Shown piece after piece: positions 53,142-62,506 of a DNA stretch of 64,000 nucleotides. Made by a program: the position numbers and the translations under genes. The DNA is from JADJPG01 sp964491875 (GTDB lineage: Bacteria > Verrucomicrobiota > Verrucomicrobiia > Limisphaerales > JADJPG01), in the NCBI GenBank assembly GCA_964491875.1, contig CAZBIC010000004.1:62001-126000 (forward strand). Direction: 5' to 3'. The notes under the pieces were generated by a model. That model ran no database searches. It saw only the letters and a list, made by a program, of their open reading frames with translations, and was not told the origin of the DNA. Each line of letters starts with the position of its first letter. Position 1 is the stretch's first letter.

Positions 53142-54331
53142 CGTTTGACCTTTGCCATCCAGTTGCCGACGGCGAGGCCGGCTCCGGTCATCACGAGGGC
53201 GAGGCCCCAGGCGACGGCGGCGGAGGCGGGCGTGAGTCCGTCGCGTTTGACGTTCCAAAACCGGTGCCAGTGATCGCTTGGTTGATCCGCAAAGGTGAAG
53301 AAGCCGCTGCCGTTGAAGAACCAGTTTTTCGCCTCGGGCGAGATGAGATACTCGGAGAAATTCCACTGCGTGAGCAGGAAGAGACCGGTGAATGCGGTCG
53401 CCAGAAGGGGAATCAGCACGAGGTCCCGCTTCCAGCCGCGGCCACGGCCAATCCAGCGGAAGATCAGGTCCATCGCGACCGCCGGCACAATGAGCAGGAG
53501 CGGGAACGCCGGCGGCACCATTGCCTTCACGGGATTGTAGATCGGCGCGAGCATCGGCTGCGCAGGGAAGAGCGGGAGAATCCAGACGCCGAGACAAGTG
53601 AGTGCCATATAGATTCCAGCGATGGTGGTTGTGGGCCAGGAGAGCTTGGACGCCCGCGCCATGGCGACCAGGAAGAACGGATAGAGCCCGCACGAAAGTT
53701 GGTAGAACGCCCTGCCGTGTTGCTGATTCGGCAGGCTTTTCTCCGTCACCATGATCGCGGCGAGGCAGACGAGAATTCCAGCAGAGAAAGCATAGAGCCA
53801 GCGGCCGCCGGCGTGATGATCGTTGGCGGTCCGATTCTGGTAGCCCAGCACGAGCAGCAGTCCACCGACGACGTGAAAGTACATTCCGGCGGCGAGGACG
53901 GAATGCGGCGGGCTCAAGATCTCGACGTCGAGGCCGTAGGCGTCATGCCACCAATTGTCGAACGGCGCGCTCGTCAGCATTGCCAGCGCGCCCCAGATGG
54001 TCACCCACGCACCGAGCGGACCGCGAAATCCCCACACGCGCACACCTGACTCGCGAATGGTGGGGTCCGAAGAAAACGTCGCGCGGAGCACGAGCCAGCC
54101 GGAGAGGAATCCGCCGAGGCTTCCCCCGAGATGAATGCAGATGTGGGCGGGCGTCCAGAAGGTGTCGCGACCGATCGTTGAATGCCACGAGATGTCCCAG
54201 ACAATGCCGACGAGAATGCACGTGGCCGCGAAGACGATCAGCGGGCAGTACCAAGGGGTGCGGGCCTGGCTGCGCGCTTCCGATGAAGCGAGCGACGAAT
54301 CAAGAGCGCCGAGGGTCGTGCTGCTTTGCAT
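53138..54331 (-). CDS. Polytopic membrane protein of unknown function
   Basis: The 397-residue product has about ten hydrophobic helices and repeated His/Trp patterns in loops (WDISWHSTIGRDTFWTPAH, APFDNWWHDAYGLD, LSPPHSVLAAG). The conserved-looking His residues suggest metal or haem contact. It has no recognised transporter motif. The ATG at 54331 is preferred to the upstream start. It is coupled by overlap to the His-rich exported protein. Confidence 0.6.
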   Translation of the reverse strand: MQSSTTLGALDSSLASSEARSQARTPWYCPLIVFAATCILVGIVWDISWHSTIGRDTFWTPAHICIHLGGSLGGFLSGWLVLRATFSSDPTIRESGVRVWGFRGPLGAWVTIWGALAMLTSAPFDNWWHDAYGLDVEILSPPHSVLAAGMYFHVVGGLLLVLGYQNRTANDHHAGGRWLYAFSAGILVCLAAIMVTEKSLPNQQHGRAFYQLSCGLYPFFLVAMARASKLSWPTTTIAGIYMALTCLGVWILPLFPAQPMLAPIYNPVKAMVPPAFPLLLIVPAVAMDLIFRWIGRGRGWKRDLVLIPLLATAFTGLFLLTQWNFSEYLISPEAKNWFFNGSGFFTFADQPSDHWHRFWNVKRDGLTPASAAVAWGLALVMTGAGLAVGNWMAKVKR

Positions 54332-54430
54332 AGCGCACGACAATTACCGAAAACGGCTGGGGCTGGATATGGAAAACTGGGCGACTACGGAACGAAGTTC
54401 TCGCCGGTCAATTCGCGGCGCAGACGATGA

Positions 54431-54739
54431 TTAGGCGTCGACCTTTTCGTTTTTCTTGATCGGACTGAACCGGGCGCCGGATGCGGGAGATTGCGTCGAC
54501 TCGATGCGGCGCTCGAGCATTTCCAATTGATGGCGTGCCTGCATCAAGCCCATGTAGGCGAAGAGGACGGAAGCCAGTCCGAACGCGGTGCAGAGTCCCC
54601 AGTATGAGACGGAGACCACGGAACTACCGCCCTGCAACACGCCCTGAAGGGCGGTCTGACCCGCGACGATCATTCCCAATGTGGCGGCAAAGCATCCCGC
54701 GCTGAACCAGTGATGAGCACCATCGAGCTTCAAATTCAT
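54431..54739 (-). CDS. Small membrane protein
   Basis: The 102-residue product has two hydrophobic segments (about 10-32 and 42-66) and a soluble C-terminal coil (ARHQLEMLERRIESTQ). It leads the minus-strand run toward the polytopic protein, 99 bp upstream of it. Unknown family. The 249-bp stretch between it and the tRNA (54740-54988) shows no further gene. Confidence 0.55.
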   Translation of the reverse strand: MNLKLDGAHHWFSAGCFAATLGMIVAGQTALQGVLQGGSSVVSVSYWGLCTAFGLASVLFAYMGLMQARHQLEMLERRIESTQSPASGARFSPIKKNEKVDA

Positions 54740-54988
54740 GCCCTGAAGCTATCATCGAATGGTGGCATTCCTATTCTGCAAAACCCCACGTCGGGCGGCC
54801 TCAAAGTGCCCGGGCAGGGACCGGGGAATTGCGGTAGTGCGAGTGCGGACGGATGGCTTCGCGGCCGATTATGGGGTCCGCTTTCTGAAACGCTTGAATG
54901 AGGCGAATAGGAAAGGTCACCCGATGAAAGGGGCGGCGGACTGGGGCCTATGAAGGCAACGACCGAGGGATGATCACCTGATTGATGT

Positions 54989-55075
54989 TGGTGCCGATGG
55001 AGGGGCTCGAACCCCCACACTCTTCCGAGTACCAGATTTTGAGTCTAGCGCGTCTGCCAATTCCGCCACATCGGC
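54989..55075 (-). tRNA. tRNA-Leu(CAA)
   Basis: The minus strand folds as a type II tRNA. The acceptor stem is GCCGATG (55075-55069) with CATCGGC, followed by discriminator A and encoded CCA (to 54989). The anticodon loop CTCAAAA holds anticodon CAA, the variable arm is long, and the T-arm has GTTCGAG. The 87-base length fits leucine. Confidence 0.93.
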
Positions 55076-55154
55076 CACCTAACTATCAAATACTTACGAG
55101 TGGTTTGCTTGCGCTTGTTTGACTTTGTGCCATCATTTGTGCCACTGTTACGCC

Positions 55155-56447
55155 GTGAAACGTGATGAAGGCGCAAGCAATGGCACCGGGGCCACCGAAG
55201 TAAACGGTTTGACTCGTTCGCATCTGCACGGAGCCTATCAAAGGGCGACTGACTCGCGCAAGCGCCCAATTCGCGGCCTGTGGATTCGCAACGGAAAATA
55301 CTACGCGCGACTGACCGTGCAAGATCCGGCAACTGGCCGTAAGCAAGTGAGCCGTGTGCGTCTCAAGCAGGAAATCGAGGGGGCGAACGGCGAGATGAAG
55401 CTGGAGGACGTGACGAGCTTGGCAGTAGCTCAAGCAGTGTTCCAGAAGCTCAAGACTCAACGCGACGACAAGACTCTCCCGGTCCTAAAACAGACACCGA
55501 AGTTTTCGGAGTACGTCGAGCGTTACCTGGAATTCCACCAGAAGGTCAAGGACGGGAAGCGACCCGACACGTTGGAGACCGAGCGATCTCACTTGAACGC
55601 TTGGGTAGCTCATCTTGGCGACACGCGCTTGAACCAAATCAATCGCTCGAAAATCAATGGCTTCATCGCCAAGCGACAGGCCGATGGAGTGTCAGGCCGA
55701 ACGGTCAATCTCGCTGTCACGGTTTTGCGCAATGTCCTGAATCACGCCATCGACGAGAACTGGATCAAGAGCCTGCCGACCGATAATCTCCGACCATTGA
55801 AGTGGACCCCGAAGAAGCGGTCACTCGTGGCGTCCGAAGAGATTGAGCGGGTGTGTGGCGCGGCGTTCGAGTCTGTGTATTTCCAAGGCCGGCTGGCCAA
55901 GCAGAACGAAACCGGGAAACCGCTGAAGAATGCGCGGCAATTTGCGGATTACATAAGGCTCATGGCTTACTGCGGGTCGCGCATGTCCGAAACGCTTCGG
56001 TTGAAGTGGAGTGACGTGGACTGGAAGAACCATCAGCTCACGATCGGTTCCGACGGCCTTGCGAAAAATCACAAGTCCCGGGTGGTTGACTTTAATCCCA
56101 AGCTCCAGGCTCATCTGAAGGAGATGGAGAAGCGTCGGCCACCAGATTCCGAATGGTTGTTCCCATCGCCGCAGCGAGGCGACCAAGACGCCGCATCGAA
56201 GACGTTCCGGGAGTCCCTGCTGCTCGCCCGCGAGAAGGCCAAAATGCCGAAGTTCGGATTTCACGACTGCCGCCATTATTTCATCAGCATGTGCGTGATG
56301 AGTGGCATCGACTACATGACGATTGCCCGGTGGGTCGGCCATCAGGACGGCGGGGTTCTGATTGGCAAGGTCTATGGGCACCTGTCCAACGAACACGCCA
56401 AGCGGCAGGCGCAGCGAATCAACTTCGAGGCGGCGAATCGGGAGTAG
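55155..56447 (+). CDS. Tyrosine recombinase (phage-type integrase)
   Basis: The 430-residue product has an N-terminal arm-binding region, a SAM-like core-binding domain (about 115-200) and a catalytic domain. The expected residues are visible: the first Arg in YCGSRMSETLRLKW, HDCRHYF (H-x-x-R), VGHQDGG and the Tyr nucleophile in KVYGHLS. It would integrate an element by site-specific recombination. The frame is open from TTG 55119; GTG 55155 is preferred. It lies 80 bp from the 5' end of tRNA-Leu. Confidence 0.9.
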   Translation: MKRDEGASNGTGATEVNGLTRSHLHGAYQRATDSRKRPIRGLWIRNGKYYARLTVQDPATGRKQVSRVRLKQEIEGANGEMKLEDVTSLAVAQAVFQKLKTQRDDKTLPVLKQTPKFSEYVERYLEFHQKVKDGKRPDTLETERSHLNAWVAHLGDTRLNQINRSKINGFIAKRQADGVSGRTVNLAVTVLRNVLNHAIDENWIKSLPTDNLRPLKWTPKKRSLVASEEIERVCGAAFESVYFQGRLAKQNETGKPLKNARQFADYIRLMAYCGSRMSETLRLKWSDVDWKNHQLTIGSDGLAKNHKSRVVDFNPKLQAHLKEMEKRRPPDSEWLFPSPQRGDQDAASKTFRESLLLAREKAKMPKFGFHDCRHYFISMCVMSGIDYMTIARWVGHQDGGVLIGKVYGHLSNEHAKRQAQRINFEAANRE

Positions 56448-56461
56448 GCACGCTCCATCCG

Positions 56462-57205
56462 ATGGAAAGGACACTCGACAATTCAAATCCAGATCAGGCG
56501 GAACTGTTTTTCGGTGACCCTGCCATCTTGCCGGATTGGCAATGTCGTTTCTGTGCGAATTACGAGTATGCGCGCGAGAACGCTGGTTTCCGCGAGGCGG
56601 TCAGCAATGCAAGATGTCAAGGGACCAAAGGCTGTCATTCTGGATTTGTATGGGCATTGCGCGATTTCTTGGCAACGAACGTGCCGGAGTTTCCTGACGT
56701 TCCGTGGCAGCGAATAAAGATGATACGCAGGACGAAACTTCTGTCTGGAATTGAGATCACCGCTGAGAGTCGCCCTGTGGCAATCCGGGATTTTGGAACA
56801 CCGGAGCAATATGTCTCCGGAGTGTGCTCAGGAGAGATTTTCGGAAGCTTGGACGATGATGCCTCGGTCGTCTTGCACATCGACTTTTCCGAGCATGACG
56901 CGTTTCTCATACGCGAGTTTGCCCTTTGGCTTAAAGCCCGGCGTCGGGAGTTAACGAGTCCGGACCGCCAAGATGCGGCGTACTATCAACCACGCAAGAA
57001 CCGGAGAGGGCAGGAACGCAACTATCGCGTTTGGACCAATCACCTTGGCCGCCTGGCGCAATATCGGAAACTTCGCAATCGCTCTGGCCAGGCTGCTGAT
57101 GGAGCAATTTTCAAGAATCCCAAGCGAGAACGGAAACTGGTGACGGAAGTTGAGCGAACGATTCAAACATTTGGCGGAATGAAAAAGATTGGGTTCGTTA
57201 TTTGA
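56462..57205 (+). CDS. Hypothetical protein of the integrated element
   Basis: The 247-residue soluble protein has a CRFC pair and a CQGTKGC pair near the N-terminus (about 20-55), which may bind a metal. A basic C-terminal part follows (RKNRRGQERNYRVWTNHLGRLAQYRKLRN). I recognise no family. ATG 56462 is chosen because the earlier frame overlaps the integrase gene; the two genes are 14 bp apart. Confidence 0.6.
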   Translation: MERTLDNSNPDQAELFFGDPAILPDWQCRFCANYEYARENAGFREAVSNARCQGTKGCHSGFVWALRDFLATNVPEFPDVPWQRIKMIRRTKLLSGIEITAESRPVAIRDFGTPEQYVSGVCSGEIFGSLDDDASVVLHIDFSEHDAFLIREFALWLKARRRELTSPDRQDAAYYQPRKNRRGQERNYRVWTNHLGRLAQYRKLRNRSGQAADGAIFKNPKRERKLVTEVERTIQTFGGMKKIGFVI

Positions 57206-57641
57206 CGAGCGCGGAATCGTGGAGATCAGAACGGTATTTCTTCTGAACGGAACGGAACGGTTACAGCGGAGCGCTATCCGACGGCGGACCCTCCGGGTTC
57301 AGACCCATGAAGCCAGCGACCAGAGCCGCCCGCCGAGTTGCGCCAAATGGAGTTTGAAACCGAACTGAGTCCGACGAGCCTTTGACCATCCGGAAGCGGC
57401 GTGAGTCAAAGGTTCAGCCGTCGCTCTCCCGGCTTTTACTCTCGGCGTCACGCAACCGCTTCCGAGGCCGTTCCAACCCGGTCCTCTCATCCTGGCAAGT
57501 TTTCCAATTTTGGAACCCACCAACCTTGCTCGTGACCGCCGTTTACACTGTGCCAGAACCACGAGGACCGTCTATTCAGATCGATTAGAAGTCGATCTCC
57601 AAGCAGTGATCGCAAGTCAATACGAGGCGATAGGTAGCCAC
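57206..57641. other. Non-coding stretch with large inverted repeats
   Basis: No open frame here looks real. CGGAAGCGG (57391-57399) pairs with CCGCTTCCG (57456-57464), with CGTGA/TCACG inside. CCTTTGAC (57379-57386) pairs with GTCAAAGG (57405-57412), an alternative fold. This may be a control region or a structured RNA ahead of the excisionase-like genes. Confidence 0.45.
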
Positions 57642-57881
57642 ATGAATGACACTAAGCATACTCAACAGGGCGGTCTGCGGGCCTGGAGCAAGTGGCTCCA
57701 GAGCGTGGGCATCGACCCGGTCACGGGATGGCGCTGGCGGCAGCGCGGGTGGCTCATCCCAACCAACATCGCCGGGAGGCTCTACGTGAGTGCCGAAGCC
57801 ATCGCCGAGTTCGAGCGACGGGCTGAGGCTGGAGAATTCGCGAAGGTGCCTGCGATAGTCAAAGCCAAGGGCAAGAAATGA
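57642..57881 (+). CDS. Small helix-turn-helix-like protein
   Basis: The 79-residue product has a tryptophan-rich helical N-terminus (LRAWSKWLQSVGIDPVTGWRWRQRGWL), then GRLYVSAEAIAEFERRAEAGEF. This is the layout of small excisionase or MerR-like DNA-binding proteins in integrated elements. Its stop overlaps the start of the next gene (ATGA). The longer upstream frame reads through the inverted repeats and is not used. Confidence 0.6.
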   Translation: MNDTKHTQQGGLRAWSKWLQSVGIDPVTGWRWRQRGWLIPTNIAGRLYVSAEAIAEFERRAEAGEFAKVPAIVKAKGKK

Positions 57882-58165
57882 GATTCTTGAATCTCGAACG
57901 TTTTGTCTGGCCCCTTTGGGCGATTCGATTTGTGAGCGACGACGTAGCGAAACCCGCGCGGTCGGAACCCGACGCCGAGCTGACGATCAGGACCAACCCA
58001 CTGCTCATCATGAGCCTGAGTGCGTGCGCCGCATTCCTCGGCATCTCGTACCGTAAAATCCGCGAGGACATTCGAGCCCGCCAGATTCGCCAAGTCCGCC
58101 TCGGCGGAAAAATCCTGGTTTGCCGCGACGCCCTGTTGGCGGCACTGGAGATTCAGTCAGTATGA
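57878..58165 (+). CDS. Excisionase-type DNA-binding protein
   Basis: The 95-residue product ends in a MerR/excisionase-like fold (SLSACAAFLGISYRKIREDIRARQIRQVRLGGKILVCRDALL): helix-turn-helix, a wing and the RR-x-x-G-K-I pattern. The first 44 residues are unclassified, and translation could also start at Met45 (58010). The ATGA overlap with the gene before favours 57878. It may control excision together with the integrase. Confidence 0.65.
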   Translation: MRFLNLERFVWPLWAIRFVSDDVAKPARSEPDAELTIRTNPLLIMSLSACAAFLGISYRKIREDIRARQIRQVRLGGKILVCRDALLAALEIQSV

Positions 58166-58278
58166 AAAGACCCCCAACCCTGAACCCCGCAATAGTAGAG
58201 CCATCCAGTCGATTGCTCTTTGATGCGACAACCCGACAGAGAACGATCGAAAGTCCACGACCCACCACGGCTTGAATT

Positions 58279-59307
58279 ATGAACCCAAACCCACAGAACC
58301 AACCTCCCTCACCCCTCAAGGCGGCCATTGCCAACCTCACGATTGTTGATTTATGGCGCCATTTTCGACTCCGCGGGACACCAGGAAGAGGAATCACCTG
58401 TTCCAGCCCATTCCGCTCGGACCAAGACCCCAGCTTCGCCATCTCTCTCAATGGCAAGGTCTGGTATGATCACGGAACCAGTGAATGCGGTGGTCTCGTA
58501 GAGTTCGTGCAGAAGGCGACGAAGTTTCCCCGCGCCCGAGCGCGAGAATGGCTTATCAAGTTTTGGCAGGGCTGCGGCCGTGTTGCCGGGACGCCTACCG
58601 CGCAGGTGCCAGATCAGAAGCCCAAGGCAAAGGAACCGGAACCCCTCCCACAACTGCCGTATCTTGAACGCGGCACTGCGGATGAGCTGGCGTCATTGGC
58701 CGCGCTGCGCGGCTTGGGAGTCCGGGCGCTGGAGATGGCGATGGACCGAGGTTTCCTCTGGTTCACGGAATACTACGACTACCGTGCATGGCTGGTGACC
58801 GACCAAGCGTGCCGCAATGCCCAACTGCGGCGACTGGACGGTGGGCCGTGGGCTTCTGGGTCCAAGGTTCAAGGCATCACAAACAACGAGCCTGGCTGGC
58901 CCATCGGAATCATTGAGGCGGCGAGGCTGCCCGTCATCGCACTATGCGAGGGGACACCTGACCTGCTGGCCGCGTTCGAGATCATGATGCGTGAGGGTCG
59001 CGACGACGTCGCCCCGATTTGCATCACGGGAGCGGCCAACTTGATTCATCCAGACGCGCTTCCCTGCTTCGTCGGCAAACGCGTCCGAATCTTCCCTCAT
59101 GACGACGACAACCAAGTTGGGATTAAAGCGGCGGCCCAGTGGGCGAAGCAGCTCCAGCAGGCAGGCGCCATTGTCGACTGCTTCTCGTTCGCGGGGCTGG
59201 TACGCCCTGACGGGCAGCCGGTCAAAGACCTCAACGATTTCTGTCTGATGAACCCGGCGGGACAGTGCAACGCTCCTGCCATGACCTCCATTCTTCCAAG
59301 AATATGA
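58279..59307 (+). CDS. Toprim primase-like protein
   Basis: The 342-residue product has an N-terminal zinc-finger-like part (CSSPFRSDQDPSFAIS...DHGTSECGGLVEFV, as in CHC2 primases) and a Toprim domain (VIALCEGTPDLLAA with the acidic Glu, RIFPHDDDNQVG with the D-x-D pair). This suits an element-encoded DNA primase. It overlaps the next gene by ATGA. The gene is 113 bp from the excisionase gene. Confidence 0.75.
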   Translation: MNPNPQNQPPSPLKAAIANLTIVDLWRHFRLRGTPGRGITCSSPFRSDQDPSFAISLNGKVWYDHGTSECGGLVEFVQKATKFPRARAREWLIKFWQGCGRVAGTPTAQVPDQKPKAKEPEPLPQLPYLERGTADELASLAALRGLGVRALEMAMDRGFLWFTEYYDYRAWLVTDQACRNAQLRRLDGGPWASGSKVQGITNNEPGWPIGIIEAARLPVIALCEGTPDLLAAFEIMMREGRDDVAPICITGAANLIHPDALPCFVGKRVRIFPHDDDNQVGIKAAAQWAKQLQQAGAIVDCFSFAGLVRPDGQPVKDLNDFCLMNPAGQCNAPAMTSILPRI

Positions 59308-60845
59308 ACGACTCATTCCCAGTATTGTCAACCGGCCCGGCTCCAGAACCGATGGAGTACCCCGCTTGGACGAACATTTCCTCCTCCGACCAACCGGGAT
59401 CAACACTCGACCCGGACCCAGAGCCGGATCTCGCGCCACTAAAACCGTTCCCTGTCGACGTGCTGCCTGCGGGCGTGAGGCAATTCGTTGAGGCTATCGC
59501 TGAAATCGAACGTGTGCCTGCTGCCCTTCCCGCTGCTTGTATTCTCGGACATCTCAGCGCCGCGATTGGCAAGGCACTCCGGGTTAAGAGTCTTCCGGGC
59601 AAGGAAGCCCCCGCAAACCTCTACATGTTGATTGCCGCGAACTCAGGTACGGCGAAGACCAGTGTGGCCCTGCGCGTCCTACGGCCTCTTCAAAAGTGGC
59701 AGGCGGAACAAGAAGAACGCTGGAGAATGGAGCGCTGGCCTGACCTGGTGGCCAATCAGAAGCTCTTGCAAAAGGACATCCGCCGACTCGAAGGAGTGGG
59801 GCGCAAAGGGGCACCAGGCGAAAGCCTGGCTGACCGGATGAAGTTGAAGGAGGCTGTCGAGAAACTCGCGCGTATCGAAGACCAACTCCAAGCACCGCAG
59901 CATGTGGTCGAGAACATCACAAGTGAGGCTCTGGCGATTGCGTTGAGCCGGAGCGGAGAGTGCGTCGCATCGCTCAGCACTGACGCCCGGGATGTCGTTG
60001 ACATCATCTCGGGCCGATATCGCCAGAAGGGCGGCACCGATGAAGCTCTCTACCTGAAGGCGTTTTCGTGGGAATCATACCGGATGGACCGCGTCGGACG
60101 GCCGCCCGTAAAAATCGCAGAAGCCTGCTTGACCTGCCTCTGGCTGGTGCAGCCCGATAAGCTGAATCAGCTGCTAGGCAATCGCGGCCTGGCGGACAGC
60201 GGGCTGTTGCCCCGGTTCCTGGCCGCGAAGATCGATGTGGTGGCGCAACCCATCGACCGGACGAACGAAGAAATTGATGCTGACCTGACGTCCGAGTGGG
60301 ATCGGCTCACCCGCGAAATCCTCGCCGGCTACCGTGGAAGCGATGCGCGTCACAGGTTGGAGCCAACGACCGAAGCACGGGAGCTTCTTGACCAGCACTA
60401 CAACGGGATTGTCGAGCGGAGGGGCTCAGACCTCCATGATGTGGATAGCTACGCGGCCCGATGGAACGAGCAGGCGTGGCGGCTCTGCTGCGTCCTGCAG
60501 GCGGCGCGTTACGGCGCTGAGGCTCACCTCCACCAAGTTGATGTCGAGACTGCCGGCGGTGCCATCGCCATCGTCGACTGGTTCGCAGAGCAACAGTTGG
60601 ACATCCTCATGGCCGGACGGCAACTGGCCGTAGAGGACAAAGAGTCCAAGGTCTTGGAACTCCTCGCTGACAGACCAGGCGGCATCGTGGCGGCGGACTT
60701 GTATCGCAAGCGAATCGTCGCGAAGGCCAGGGAGGCGCATGAACTCCTGGAACGGATGGCCGCCGAGGGAACCATCACGGCAATCGATACACCGACTCCG
60801 GGCGGAGGGCCAACGAAGCGGACGTATAAGTTGGCTGGTCTCTGA
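59304..60845 (+). CDS. DUF3987 helicase-like protein
   Basis: The 513-residue product matches DUF3987 proteins, which sit beside primases in integrated elements and phages. A modified P-loop (AANSGTAKTS, about 115-124) lacks the usual second Gly-Lys context. Other motifs are GECVASLSTDARDVVDIISG, CLTCLWLVQPDKL and GLLPRFL. A winged-helix-like C-terminal segment (VLELLADRPGGIVAADLYRK) follows. The start is set by the ATGA overlap with the primase gene. It probably helps replicate the excised element. Confidence 0.75.
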   Translation: MNDSFPVLSTGPAPEPMEYPAWTNISSSDQPGSTLDPDPEPDLAPLKPFPVDVLPAGVRQFVEAIAEIERVPAALPAACILGHLSAAIGKALRVKSLPGKEAPANLYMLIAANSGTAKTSVALRVLRPLQKWQAEQEERWRMERWPDLVANQKLLQKDIRRLEGVGRKGAPGESLADRMKLKEAVEKLARIEDQLQAPQHVVENITSEALAIALSRSGECVASLSTDARDVVDIISGRYRQKGGTDEALYLKAFSWESYRMDRVGRPPVKIAEACLTCLWLVQPDKLNQLLGNRGLADSGLLPRFLAAKIDVVAQPIDRTNEEIDADLTSEWDRLTREILAGYRGSDARHRLEPTTEARELLDQHYNGIVERRGSDLHDVDSYAARWNEQAWRLCCVLQAARYGAEAHLHQVDVETAGGAIAIVDWFAEQQLDILMAGRQLAVEDKESKVLELLADRPGGIVAADLYRKRIVAKAREAHELLERMAAEGTITAIDTPTPGGGPTKRTYKLAGL

Positions 60846-60851
60846 GCACGT

Positions 60852-60900
60852 CGCCAGCCCGGACGCCTCGTCGTGCGCGTCAGTCCTTTCGGGGCTGGCG
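60852..60900. repeat. Long hairpin after the DUF3987 gene
   Basis: CGCCAGCCC (60852-60860) pairs with GGGCTGGCG (60892-60900), with GACGC/GCGTC (60862-60866 with 60877-60881) or GGAC/GTCC inside. There is no T tract, so it is not a standard terminator. It may stabilise the transcript end. Confidence 0.5.
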
Positions 60901-61051
60901 CGCATTCCCCTTCTGTCTCGGCACTGAGAATGCGCCGACATCGCGCGGCGCGACCGGTTGTTGAGCGCGACCAACAGGCCGAGGACAGCCAAGTCCACCC
61001 AGTCGAACGCCCGCTTCGTGCGGACAAATGGATTTTCAATGACCACGATGA

Positions 61052-61748
61052 CTACGCGATGAACTTGGCGACGGCATACGCGACACCCGCCGCGAGGCTG
61101 CCGACCAACGCCGTCTGCATCGCGCTCCTGGTCTTCGGAACCCCGGTGAAGTGTCCCTTCACGAAACCGAACACCACCAGCGCCAGCAACGTGACGGCAG
61201 CGGACACCACCAAGGCCCGACCGGAATCACGCATGAGAATGTAGGGCGCGAGGGGTATCAGCCCGCCCACGATATAGGAACCTCCGATGGTCACGGCACT
61301 GCGGACGGCCCGCTTCGGGTCTGGCTCCTCCAGCCCAAGCTCGAAGCGCATCATAAAATCCCGCCACGCTTCCGGCTTGCGTTGCAGTGCCGTCAGGATG
61401 GGAGCGCACTCGTCCGGCGTTACGCCATACTGCTTGAAGATGTCCACGACCTCCTGCTTCTCGACCTCGGTCTTGTCCCGAATCTCCCGCTCTTCGCGCC
61501 GTCGCTCACTGAGGTAGTGTTCGACATCGCTCCTTGCGGCCAAATAGCCGCCGAGGCCCATCGCTATTGACCCCGCCGCGATTTCAGCGATGCCCGCCGT
61601 GACGACGATGTGCGTCGAGGTCAACGCGCCGGAGATGCCCGTCGCCAGCGCGAATGGCACCGTCAGTCCGTCCGCCATCCCAATCACCACGTCGCGCACC
61701 GTCGCGCACCGTCGCGCTGCCGGAAAAATGATGCTCGATGTGTTGCAT
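61052..61748 (-). pseudogene. VIT1/CCC1-family Fe/Mn transporter, frameshifted near the start
   Basis: The body is a VIT-family membrane protein with TVRDVVIGMADGLTVPFALA, SIAMGLGGYLAARSDVEHY, a cytoplasmic helical insert and two C-terminal helix pairs. Family members begin MQHIEHHFSGS-like. That start is present at 61748, but in another frame. A tandem duplication of 10 bp (GTCGCGCACC at 61691-61700 and 61701-61710) shifts the frame after VRD. Removing one copy restores MQHIEHHFSGSATVRDVVIGMADG exactly. As it stands, translation could begin only at an internal GTG or from a TTG at 61765. It may be dead, phase-variable or a sequencing error. Confidence 0.75.
61691..61710. repeat. 10-bp tandem duplication in the VIT gene
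   Basis: GTCGCGCACC occurs twice in a row and is followed by GTCGCGC. One unit less restores the reading frame of the minus-strand gene. Confidence 0.9.
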
Positions 61749-61962
61749 ACGTTTCGTGCGTTCAATCTGCCTCGGTGAAATGTGAGCGTTTCGGCTGCCG
61801 ACGCACAGCCACAAGTTCGCCCGGCTCGTTGCAGCTCCTGTCACGACGCTGACGACATTGGGCTGCGGGATGCCGCCCATTCATCAATGGCTGTGCCGGT
61901 GGTGGATGTCCGGGTAATGCGGATGGGTGTGGGGGTTCGCCGGGTGGGTCAACTGAGGAATC

Positions 61963-61989
61963 GTTCTGCACGTTCTGCACATTACACGC
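61963..61989 (-). repeat. Iteron-like 9-nt repeat cluster a
   Basis: On the minus strand it reads GTGTAAT followed by two GTGCAGAAC units. It shares the plan [GTGTAAT]-[GTGCARAAC]n with clusters b to e. Confidence 0.65.
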
Positions 61990-62045
61990 GCACCCACGGA
62001 GGGTTCAGACGATTGGCCGCGATAAGTCCGTCAGATTACCCGGAC

Positions 62046-62081
62046 GATTTGCACGTCCTGAACGTTTTGCACTTTACACAT
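62046..62081 (-). repeat. Iteron-like 9-nt repeat cluster b
   Basis: Four 9-base units, minus strand: ATGTGTAAA, GTGCAAAAC, GTTCAGGAC and GTGCAAATC. Same orientation as cluster a. Confidence 0.65.
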
Positions 62082-62363
62082 GGCGAAACGGACATGCGGA
62101 GATGAGGTCGATAATCATGAAACCATTCTGCGCTATCGACGAAGGCGAAAAGGAATGAATCGACGGGAGCTGAAGCTTCGGTGGGCTGATAAAACAGGAA
62201 GAACTATCGGTTGGACACCTGAGCTCGATTGTCATCATCCTTTATTGATCATCGAAGGTCGATAGTCCAAAAGGCTTTGGACAATCATGCTCGTGACGAC
62301 TTCAGCCGTCACGACCGCCTGGCTTCATTCATTTCATCGGCTGTACATCCCAACTGTGTTGAT

Positions 62364-62390
62364 GTGCAAAACGTGTAGAATGTGCAAAAC
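62364..62390 (+). repeat. Iteron-like 9-nt repeat cluster c
   Basis: Units GTGCAAAAC, GTGTAGAAT and GTGCAAAAC, preceded by a weaker GTGTTGAT. Opposite orientation to clusters a and b. Confidence 0.65.
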
Positions 62391-62422
62391 GATTGAGCGG
62401 CGAAGACCGATGTTGACCCGGC

Positions 62423-62456
62423 GTGTAATGCGCAAAACGTGCAACATGTGCAGAAC
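62423..62456 (+). repeat. Iteron-like 9-nt repeat cluster d
   Basis: GTGTAAT, then GCGCAAAAC, GTGCAACAT and GTGCAGAAC. Confidence 0.65.
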
Positions 62457-62506
62457 GTTCGCTCCCCGCCATCGTGCTGGCCATTCCCGCCCGTTCGCCG
62501 GACGAC

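Noticed and set aside
57382..57588. 68-codon open frame before the HTH gene
   Set aside because: It runs through the inverted repeats, has no ribosome site, and an opposite-strand frame is equally open.
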